This document shows positions 4,479 to 10,100 of a stretch of DNA of 10,100 nucleotides, in pieces. Source of the stretch: an uncultured Eubacteriales bacterium (GTDB lineage: Bacteria > Bacillota > Clostridia > Oscillospirales > CAG-382). Made by a program: the position numbers and the translations under genes. Numbering within the stretch: position 1 is the first letter of the stretch; every line of letters starts with the position of its first letter. The notes under the pieces are model-generated. The model had not been told where the DNA came from and searched no databases. It worked only from the letters and a program-made list of their open reading frames with translations. The DNA lies in contig URCT01000093.1 of assembly GCA_900546385.1 (NCBI GenBank), positions 1-10,100 on the forward strand. Direction: 5' to 3'.

Positions 4479-6566
4479 TTATGTCCTTCCAAACATTTTT
4501 TCAAGGCGTTCTTTGGTATATGAAACAAGCACCGGTCTTCCGTGCGGACAATATAAGACCGCGTCGTTGGCAAAGATTTCATGCACAATGCGGCGGTTGT
4601 CGATGTCGGTGAATTTGTTGCCGGCTTTGATGGCCGCCTTGCAGGCCGCCGTGTATAATGCGCGGTCGAAGATTTCTCCGGCACTTTTGGTGTTGCCCTC
4701 GGCGAGCTTTCCGGCAAGAAAGGTGAACACATCCCTGCAATCGCCGATGGCGATGCTTGTCGGTGCAGACCGCACCAAAACGGTGTCCGCGCCGAATTCC
4801 TCGAAATCAAAGCCGATGGCGGCAAAATAGCTCCGGCTGTTTTGCACGGCGTCGTATTCCTTGGGCGTGAGCGTGACCGAGAGCGGCTCAAGGAGAAATT
4901 GGGCGTCGCCGGTGTCGGCGGTGTGCTTGATGCGCTCATAGATGATGCGCTCGTGTGCGGCGTGCTTGTCGATGATATATAGGCTTCCGGCATATTCTGC
5001 AAGCAGATAGGTGTCAAAGGCTTCGCCGATATACACGGCTTCGGCAAGTTCATGTTTTTGCACCAAGGTGCTTTGCGCAAAAACCGGCTGCTTTTCCGGA
5101 ATGCTTCGCACCGGCTCGGTGAAGAGCGGCTTCACTTCGGTGTAAACAAGCCCGTCGGCAAGACCGTCGGAAGCGGTCGCTGCCGGTGCTTTCGGCGTGT
5201 CAAAGGAACTTAAGCTTTCCGGCGGTGTCTCCGGCACGGGCGGCGCGTCCGGAACAGACGGTGTCGGCGGTGCTTCGGGAACAGACGGTGTCGGCGGCAC
5301 TTCGGGTGTCGGCGGAATCGGCGGCACTTCGGGAACAGGCGGCGCGTGCGGCGGCTCGTTTTGAAGCAGCGAAGCGCGGTTTCCCGGAAGGTCGGTGATA
5401 AGGCTCGATACGGGACGTGCGGCAGGCGGTGCGGCCGGTTGGCTATGTAGCGACACCGTTTCGGCACGAGCCGCGCTTTGCGGCATTGGCGCAGGGCTTT
5501 GTGAGTCGGACGTGGTTTGCGGCATTTGCGGCACAGACAGCGTTTCCGCGTCATTTTCTGCGGCAAACACGCCCGAAATACCGCGCGAAAGGGCGTTTTT
5601 GACGGCAAAATACAGCGTATCGAACACCTTGCGCTCGTCGGAAAACTTGATTTCGAGCTTTGCCGGATGGATGTTCACGTCCACGAACCGCAGGTCAAGC
5701 TCGACAAACAGCACGCACGCCGGAAACCGCCCGATCGGGCAGAAGCCGCGGAAGCCTTCTTCGAGCGCAGCCATGAGCGTGCGGCTCTTGATATAGCGGC
5801 CGTTGACGAAGAAGTTCTGCATATTGCGGTTGGCACGGCAGATTTCGGGCTTGCCGATATAGCCGTGGACGCGCACGCCGGAGAGCTCATATTCCACCGG
5901 CAGCATGGCTGAGGCGAATTCGCGCCCGAGGGCGGCATAGACGGCACTCTGCATTTTTCCGTCGCCCGGCGTCTGCAATTTGGGATTGCCGTCGGAAAGA
6001 AACCGCACGGAGATGTTCGGTCTTGACAGGGCGAACTTTTCGCAAACGGCAAGCACCGCGCTGCCCTCGGTGGTGTTCTTTTTCAAGAATTTCCGTCTGG
6101 CAGGTGTGTTTTCGAAGATGTTCTCGACGATGATGGTCGTTCCGTCCGGACAGCCGGCGTCCTCGGTGGAAATCACCTCGCCGAAGCGGCACACGAATAA
6201 CGTGCCGATTTCATCCTCCGGCCGTTTGGTCAAAATCCGCACGGCACTGACGGCGGCAATGGCGGCAAGCGCTTCACCGCGGAAGCCGAGCGTGCCGATG
6301 GCTTCCAAATCGCTGCCGGTCTTTATCTTGCTGGTTGCATGGCGCAGAATGGCTTTCGGCACATCTTCGCGCGCCATGCCGCAGCCGTTGTCGGTGATGC
6401 GCACAAACGACGTTCCGCCATCCTTGATTTCGACGGTGACGGCACTCGCACCGGCGTCGGCACAGTTTTCGAGCATTTCCTTGACGGCGGATGCCGGACG
6501 TTCGACCACTTCACCGGCGGCGATGAGGTTGGCGGTATGTTTGTCGAGCACGTTGATGATTCCCAT
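4479..6566 (-). CDS. mutL: DNA mismatch repair protein MutL
   Basis: MutL couples mismatch recognition by MutS to strand nicking and excision. The 695-residue protein has an N-terminal GHKL ATPase: KEMLENCADAGA (29-40, with E30/N34), DNGCGM (59-64), RHATSK (75-80), GFRGEAL (94-100). The transducer domain carries NIHPAK (298-303). A long Pro-rich linker (~345-495) follows, then the C-terminal dimerisation/endonuclease domain: DKHAAHERIIYE (533-544), ACKAAIKAG (641-649) and CPHGRP (673-678). The metal-binding motifs mark it as the nicking type found in bacteria without MutH. The usual DQHA reads DKHA here. The start at 6566 is chosen because MGIINVLDKHTANLIAAGEV matches the MutL N-terminus and AGAGGTG lies 4 nt upstream; the frame is open upstream but that sequence is the nadC shadow. 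mutS is not in the window. It follows nadC by 35 nt. Confidence 0.97.
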   Translation of the reverse strand: MGIINVLDKHTANLIAAGEVVERPASAVKEMLENCADAGASAVTVEIKDGGTSFVRITDNGCGMAREDVPKAILRHATSKIKTGSDLEAIGTLGFRGEALAAIAAVSAVRILTKRPEDEIGTLFVCRFGEVISTEDAGCPDGTTIIVENIFENTPARRKFLKKNTTEGSAVLAVCEKFALSRPNISVRFLSDGNPKLQTPGDGKMQSAVYAALGREFASAMLPVEYELSGVRVHGYIGKPEICRANRNMQNFFVNGRYIKSRTLMAALEEGFRGFCPIGRFPACVLFVELDLRFVDVNIHPAKLEIKFSDERKVFDTLYFAVKNALSRGISGVFAAENDAETLSVPQMPQTTSDSQSPAPMPQSAARAETVSLHSQPAAPPAARPVSSLITDLPGNRASLLQNEPPHAPPVPEVPPIPPTPEVPPTPSVPEAPPTPSVPDAPPVPETPPESLSSFDTPKAPAATASDGLADGLVYTEVKPLFTEPVRSIPEKQPVFAQSTLVQKHELAEAVYIGEAFDTYLLAEYAGSLYIIDKHAAHERIIYERIKHTADTGDAQFLLEPLSVTLTPKEYDAVQNSRSYFAAIGFDFEEFGADTVLVRSAPTSIAIGDCRDVFTFLAGKLAEGNTKSAGEIFDRALYTAACKAAIKAGNKFTDIDNRRIVHEIFANDAVLYCPHGRPVLVSYTKERLEKMFGRT
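5226..5333 (-). repeat. Four 27-bp in-frame tandem repeats in the MutL linker
   Basis: Residues 412-447 are four 9-residue units: PEVPPIPPT, PEVPPTPSV, PEAPPTPSV and PDAPPVPET. At DNA level the two middle units (5280-5306 and 5253-5279) are nearly identical; the outer two have diverged. The repeats lie in the flexible linker between the ATPase and endonuclease domains, where changes in unit number would keep the frame. Confidence 0.85.
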
Positions 6567-6601
6567 AAAACACCTCTTTTCCGGGCAAAACGCTGTTTTT
6601 G

Positions 6602-7447
6602 TTACGAGATTTGGAATTTCAAGCTGATGTCGGCGGCCTTGACCGTATGCGTCAGCGCGCCGATGGAAATGATGTCCACGCCGGTCTCGGCGACCTCGCG
6701 TAGGTTCTTTTCGCCCATGTTGCCGCTGGCTTCGACGAGGGCGCGTCCGGCGACAATGCCGACGCATTCGCGCATGAGGTCATACGACATATTGTCAAGC
6801 ATGATGATGTCCGCACCGGCATCGAGCGCTTCGGCAAGCTGCTCCTTGGTTTCGACCTCGACCTCGATTTTAAGCGTATGCGGAATGACGGCGCGGGCGT
6901 TTTTCACGGCGTTTTTTATGCCGCCGGAAACGGCGATATGGTTGTCCTTGATGAGCACGCCGTCGGCAAGGTTAAAGCGGTGGTTGGTGCCGCCGCCGAC
7001 GCGCACGGCGTATTTCTCGAGTACACGAAGTCCGGGCGTGGTTTTGCGCGTATCGGTGATTTTGGCGTTCGTGCCGGCGACCTCGGCAACCGAGGCATGG
7101 GTGCGCGTGGCAATGCCGGTCAGACGCTGCATGAAGTTGAGCGCGGTGCGTTCGCCGGTGAGGACGTTTTGGGCGTTGCCCGAAACGGTGGCGATGACAT
7201 CGCCCTTTTTCACGGCGTCGCCGTCCTTGAAGTTCGCTTTCAGCTCGATGGACGGGTCAACGCGTGCAAAAATGTGTGCGGCAAGGTCGATGCCGCAGAT
7301 AATCATATCTTCCTTTGCGACAAAGCGGCCGAGGGCGGTTTTGTCTGCCGGAATGGTCGAGAGGGTGGTGATATCGCCCGTACCGATATCTTCGTTTAGG
7401 GCAAGCGTGATGATTTGCTCGACCTGCGGGTTATTGAATAAATACAT
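6602..7447 (-). CDS. nadC: Nicotinate-nucleotide diphosphorylase (quinolinate phosphoribosyltransferase)
   Basis: NadC converts quinolinate and PRPP to nicotinate mononucleotide, CO2 and pyrophosphate, closing the de novo branch supplied by NadA and NadB. The 281-residue length is normal. The family sequence runs clearly: an N-terminal EDIGTGDITT segment (19-28), LTGERTALNFMQRLTGIAT (96-114), TDTRKTTPGLR (131-141), VGGGTNHRFNLADGVLIKDNH (150-170, substrate-binding R/K/H cluster), IEVEVE (194-199), MLDN (216-219) and VEASGN (238-243). The start is supported by GGAGG 8 nt upstream; this site lies in a small GAGGA-CT-TCCTC inverted repeat. It follows nadB after 24 nt on the same strand. mutL starts 35 nt downstream without a terminator. 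Confidence 0.97.
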   Translation of the reverse strand: MYLFNNPQVEQIITLALNEDIGTGDITTLSTIPADKTALGRFVAKEDMIICGIDLAAHIFARVDPSIELKANFKDGDAVKKGDVIATVSGNAQNVLTGERTALNFMQRLTGIATRTHASVAEVAGTNAKITDTRKTTPGLRVLEKYAVRVGGGTNHRFNLADGVLIKDNHIAVSGGIKNAVKNARAVIPHTLKIEVEVETKEQLAEALDAGADIIMLDNMSYDLMRECVGIVAGRALVEASGNMGEKNLREVAETGVDIISIGALTHTVKAADISLKFQIS

Positions 7448-7471
7448 GAGGAAGTCCTCCGAAAAGATGTG

Positions 7472-9019
7472 TTAATCGACGATGTAGTGCGAACCGATGC
7501 TCTCCTTGCGTCTCACGGCACTGTCGGCAATGACGGTGGAGGCAACGGCGGCGTTGAAGACGGTATACTGCTTGATGTTCGCTAAATGCATTCGACGGTA
7601 TTTGTCATACACGCGGTCAAGTTCACACCGGGCGTATTCAAGCTCTTTGGTGTGGCGCAGCGCGCCGACGTTTTTGGTCATAAGCTCTTTCATGAAGGCG
7701 ATATCCGCATCGATTTCGCTCTCGGATACACATGGCGTGTCAAAGCGTTCGGTTTCTTCGGGAAGCGAAAGCGGATGTCCGGAAAGCGGTCTGAAATCGG
7801 CATTGATGGCGCGTGCGGCACGTCGGCCGAACACAAGGCATTCGAGCGTGGAGTTGCTTGCCAAGCGGTTCGCACCCTGCACGCCGGTGCAGGCAACCTC
7901 GCCGCAGGCATACAGCCCCGAAATGGCTGTGCGTGCGTGTAAATCGGTTTTGATGCCGCCCATGAGATAATGCTCGGTCGGATGAACCGGAATGTGGTCG
8001 TGCGGCACGTTTATGCCAAGCGAACGGCACTTTTCGAAGATGGTCGGAAAACGCTTGGAGAAGAAAGCTTCGTCCATGTCCGACACATCCAGATAGACCA
8101 CCGAATCGCCGGTGATGGCCATGTTCTTTAAGATTTCGCGCGTGACGATATCGCGCGGCGCAAGGTCGCGTAACGAATGCTTGTTGTACATGAACGCTTC
8201 GCCGGCACTGTTGCGTAACACCGCTCCTTCGCCGCGGACGGCCTCGGAAATGAGGAACATCCGGCCGTCCTCCACGCCGACAGCAAGTGCGGTGGGATGG
8301 AATTGGACGAATTCCATGTCCTTGCAGGGCGTTCCGGCACGAAGCGCGGCCGCAATGCCGTCACCGGTCGCGTCTTTTGGGTTGGTGGAGTATTTATAAA
8401 GCTGACCGATGGCACCCGTGGCAAGCACAACGTTGCGGGAGAAGATCGCGCGGTCGCAAGTGCCGTCGTTTACCACAACGCCGCTTGTGCCGTCCTTGTC
8501 GGTCAGCACATCGACGAGGAATGTGTGCCAGAACACGGTGATATTCGGGCGTGTCGCCACCACCTCGCCCAGCGTTTTGGTCATGAGCTTGCCGGTGGCG
8601 TCGCCGCCGCAGTGTAAGATTCTCCGGCAGCAGTGGCCGCCTTCGCGTGTGACGATAATATTGCCGTTCTCGTCGCGGTCAAACGGCACGCCGAGGTTCA
8701 TCATATCGGCAATGACCTCCGGCCCTTCGGTGACAAGCACGCGCACGGCTTTTTCATTGCAGTGTCCGGCTCCGGCGATGAGCGTGTCGCGGATATGATC
8801 TTCAAAGCAGTCGGTGGGCTGTGTGACAGCCGCGATGCCGCCTTGGGCAAGCCACGAGCTGCCGCCGTCGATTTCGCCCTTGACGATGAGCGCGACGCGG
8901 TATTTTGGATCCAGGCAGAGGGCGCAGTAAAGCCCGGCAAGGCCGCCGCCGACGATGATGACATCGTAGGCTTCTCCGTCGTTTTTCACGTTTTCGTGGC
9001 TAAAAAGGTATCGTCTCAT
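7472..9019 (-). CDS. nadB: L-aspartate oxidase
   Basis: NadB oxidises L-aspartate to iminoaspartate, using oxygen or, in anaerobes, fumarate as acceptor, and hands the unstable product to NadA. The 515-residue flavoprotein has the FAD fingerprint VGGGLAGLYCAL (23-34), GGSSWLAQGG (52-61), the active-site His in QFHPTA (H241), VRGEG (R262), EHYLMGG (H350) and GANRLASNS (R385), then the helical C-terminal domain of the succinate dehydrogenase/NadB family. The start is set at 9019: its ATGA overlaps the nadA stop by 4 nt, GGAG lies 8 nt upstream, and homology begins soon after. A longer frame to 9061 would run into nadA. Many NadB proteins read HGAN where this one reads QGAN (Q381). Confidence 0.97.
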   Translation of the reverse strand: MRRYLFSHENVKNDGEAYDVIIVGGGLAGLYCALCLDPKYRVALIVKGEIDGGSSWLAQGGIAAVTQPTDCFEDHIRDTLIAGAGHCNEKAVRVLVTEGPEVIADMMNLGVPFDRDENGNIIVTREGGHCCRRILHCGGDATGKLMTKTLGEVVATRPNITVFWHTFLVDVLTDKDGTSGVVVNDGTCDRAIFSRNVVLATGAIGQLYKYSTNPKDATGDGIAAALRAGTPCKDMEFVQFHPTALAVGVEDGRMFLISEAVRGEGAVLRNSAGEAFMYNKHSLRDLAPRDIVTREILKNMAITGDSVVYLDVSDMDEAFFSKRFPTIFEKCRSLGINVPHDHIPVHPTEHYLMGGIKTDLHARTAISGLYACGEVACTGVQGANRLASNSTLECLVFGRRAARAINADFRPLSGHPLSLPEETERFDTPCVSESEIDADIAFMKELMTKNVGALRHTKELEYARCELDRVYDKYRRMHLANIKQYTVFNAAVASTVIADSAVRRKESIGSHYIVD

Positions 9020-9957
9020 TTTTTTATCTCCATAGCTGTGTTCATCATGCGTGTCAGGCATCCGGCGGCCAGCGACGCGGTTTGCGCGTCAAGCGTGACT
9101 TCGTGGGACGCATCGGGCGATTGCAGAACGCAAAGCACGTCGTCGAGCGTTGTTTTTTTCATATCCTTGCAGATGAGCGAATCGGCAAGCAGATAGAAGC
9201 TTTTGTCCGGGCATTCTTCGGAGAGCCGTTCGCACACGGCTTTTTCCGTGCCGATGATGAAGTCTTTCTCTGCCGATTCTTTGGCATAGCGGATGATGCC
9301 GGAGGTGCTGCCGGCGTAATCGGCAAGAGCAACCACTTCCGGTTCGCATTCCGGATGCACCAAAAGCGCGGCGTTCGGATGGGCGTTTCGTGCCGTTTGC
9401 ACCATATCCGCCGTGATATGCTCATGCACCGGGCAATAGCCGGTATGCAAGATAAAGGTCTTTTCGGGAACACGGGCGGCAATGTACGCGCCGAGGTTCT
9501 TATCCGGCACAAAGATGATCTCTTTTTCCTCCAAGGAGCGCACGATATTAAGCGCATTCGACGAGGTGACGCAGACATCGCATTCGGCCTTGGTTTCGGC
9601 GGAAGAATTGATGTAGCAGACGACGGCGGCGTTCGGATGAGCTTTTTTGAGCGCACGGATAGCGGCGGCGTTTACCATATCCGCCATGGCACAGCCGGCA
9701 TCCGGGCAGGGCAGGAAGACGTGTTTGTCGGGATTCAAGATTTTGGCGCTTTCGCCCATAAAGCGCACGCCGCAGAAGAGGATATTGGGTTTATCCGACG
9801 CTTTGGCGCGTTTAGCGAGTTCAAAGCTGTCGCCGCAGAAGTCGGCGATTTTCTGTACGGAAAGGTCCTCGTAGAGATGTGCCAAAACAAGGAAGTTTTT
9901 TTCTTGTTTCAAGCGGAGGATTTCGGCGGTCACAGAGGTCGTTTGATTGGGTGTCAT
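9016..9957 (-). CDS. nadA: Quinolinate synthase (4Fe-4S)
   Basis: NadA condenses iminoaspartate from NadB with dihydroxyacetone phosphate to give quinolinate, using an oxygen-sensitive [4Fe-4S] cluster. The 313-residue length fits the family. The three cluster cysteines are seen in context: C89 in PDAGCAMADM, C175 in TGYCPVHE and C263 in LICKDMK. Their spacing (86 and 88) matches the family pattern. The active-site HPEC (201-204) and NSSAETKAECD (117-127) segments are present. The start is supported by AGGAG 8 nt before the ATG and by a promoter directly upstream, making this the first gene of the nadA-nadB-nadC-mutL-tgt run. The predicted leader is only ~28 nt, too short for a riboswitch. 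Confidence 0.97.
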   Translation of the reverse strand: MTPNQTTSVTAEILRLKQEKNFLVLAHLYEDLSVQKIADFCGDSFELAKRAKASDKPNILFCGVRFMGESAKILNPDKHVFLPCPDAGCAMADMVNAAAIRALKKAHPNAAVVCYINSSAETKAECDVCVTSSNALNIVRSLEEKEIIFVPDKNLGAYIAARVPEKTFILHTGYCPVHEHITADMVQTARNAHPNAALLVHPECEPEVVALADYAGSTSGIIRYAKESAEKDFIIGTEKAVCERLSEECPDKSFYLLADSLICKDMKKTTLDDVLCVLQSPDASHEVTLDAQTASLAAGCLTRMMNTAMEIKK

Positions 9958-9991
9958 GGGAAATTCTCCTATCGATCCATAAACTTATTCC

Positions 9992-10020
9992 ATTATACCA
10001 TTTTTCTGTGAAGAAAACAA
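9992..10020 (-). promoter_or_regulatory. Sigma-A promoter of the nadABC-mutL-tgt operon
   Basis: On the minus strand the -35 box TTGTTT (10020-10015) and a perfect -10 box TATAAT (9997-9992) are separated by exactly 17 bp. The start would be near 9985, ~28 nt before the nadA ATG. No other clear promoter was found inside the five-gene run. Confidence 0.8.
10002..10017. promoter_or_regulatory. Operator-like inverted repeat in the nadA promoter spacer
   Basis: TTTTCT (10002-10007) and AGAAAA (10012-10017) form a 6-4-6 inverted repeat lying between the -35 and -10 boxes and touching the -35. A protein bound here would block RNA polymerase. Firmicutes nad operons are often repressed in response to niacin (NiaR/YrxA), but I do not recognise this as its known site. 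The AT-rich arms make a chance match possible. Confidence 0.35.
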
Positions 10021-10042
10021 GTCTTTTTTCGACAGATTTTTT

Positions 10043-10058
10043 GGCGGCCGTGGCCGCC
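10043..10058. repeat. GC-rich perfect hairpin upstream of nadA
   Basis: GGCGGCC (10043-10049) pairs with GGCCGCC (10052-10058) around two bases. It is flanked by a T-run on the left (10037-10042), so on the minus strand the hairpin is followed by A residues, not T. It is therefore unlikely to terminate transcription entering nadA. Confidence 0.5.
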
Positions 10059-10064
10059 TTGGCA

Positions 10065-10097
10065 AAACTTTCCGAAAGGAAAGTTTCAAAGTTTTTT
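10065..10097 (+). terminator. Hairpin with GAAA tetraloop and downstream T-run
   Basis: AAACTTTCC (10065-10073) pairs with GGAAAGTTT (10078-10086) around a GAAA tetraloop. CAAAG and then seven T follow on the plus strand. It has terminator-like form, but no plus-strand gene precedes it in the window, so it may instead be an intergenic repeat of the kind seen at 54-225. The window edge is too close to decide. Confidence 0.4.
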
Positions 10098-10100
10098 TGC

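Noticed and set aside
4403..5080. 225-codon minus-strand frame spanning the mutL-tgt junction
   Set aside because: It is a shifted-frame shadow of the MutL C-terminus, Ser/Pro/Thr/Arg-rich and without homology.
6567..6767. 67-residue N-terminal extension of MutL
   Set aside because: The extension is Arg/His-rich shadow of nadC in another frame. MutL homology and a good ribosome site begin at 6566.
7448..7466. Attenuator between nadB and nadC
   Set aside because: The GAGGA-CT-TCCTC inverted repeat is very short and has no T-run. At most it modulates access to the nadC ribosome site.
6339..7475. 378-codon plus-strand frame opposite nadC and mutL
   Set aside because: It is antisense to two clearly conserved genes and has no recognisable domain. 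It arises from GC-rich third positions.
9020..9061. Upstream start for NadB
   Set aside because: It would overlap nadA by 46 nt and has no family homology. The ATG at 9019 has the ATGA overlap and a ribosome site.
9958..9991. NAD-sensing riboswitch before nadA
   Set aside because: The predicted leader is about 28 nt and mostly ribosome site, leaving no room for an aptamer.
9082..10011. 309-codon plus-strand frame opposite nadA
   Set aside because: It is antisense to all of nadA and its promoter, Gly/Phe/His-rich, and lacks family features.

Overview
The window looks like a chromosome segment from a moderately GC-rich, Gram-positive-type anaerobe of the Firmicutes/Clostridia, probably a gut Oscillospirales-like lineage. 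The reasons are AGGAGG-type ribosome binding sites, TTGACA/TATAAT sigma-A promoters, an S-layer-homology surface protein, a Clostridia-type domain pairing (DUF4358 with DHHW) and tight same-strand operons. I cannot assign a species from sequence alone.

Layout: (1) 1-300 has no credible gene. It is a dense cluster of perfect hairpins plus the terminator of the next gene. (2) 308-2200 (minus) encodes a secreted, wall-anchored protein with an S-layer-homology region, a DUF4358-like domain and a C-terminal DHHW/SGNH-like domain. (3) 2201-2507 is a divergent intergenic region with a 5'-leader hairpin, a palindrome, a doubtful 56-codon ORF and a clear tRNA promoter. (4) 2508-2584 is tRNA-Arg(ACG) with encoded CCA, followed by a strong terminator. 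(5) 2635-3283 is a small unit bounded by two nearly identical ~79-bp inverted repeats. It holds an intact HigA-type antitoxin gene, only the C-terminal ~40 codons of its HigB toxin, and a consensus sigma-A promoter lying over the toxin remnant. (6) 9957-3337 (minus) is a tight five-gene run, nadA-nadB-nadC-mutL-tgt. (7) 9958-10100 holds the nadA promoter and two more hairpins.

The nad genes form the full aspartate-to-nicotinate-mononucleotide branch of de novo NAD synthesis: NadB makes iminoaspartate, NadA makes quinolinate, NadC makes nicotinate mononucleotide. mutL (mismatch repair) and tgt (queuosine tRNA modification) follow with gaps of 35 and 5 nt and no visible terminator between them, so they are probably co-transcribed.

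Most of the window is housekeeping. The accessory-looking parts are the inverted-repeat-bounded orphan-antitoxin unit and the unusual three-part surface protein. I found no CRISPR array, transposase, phage gene or recognisable defence system.
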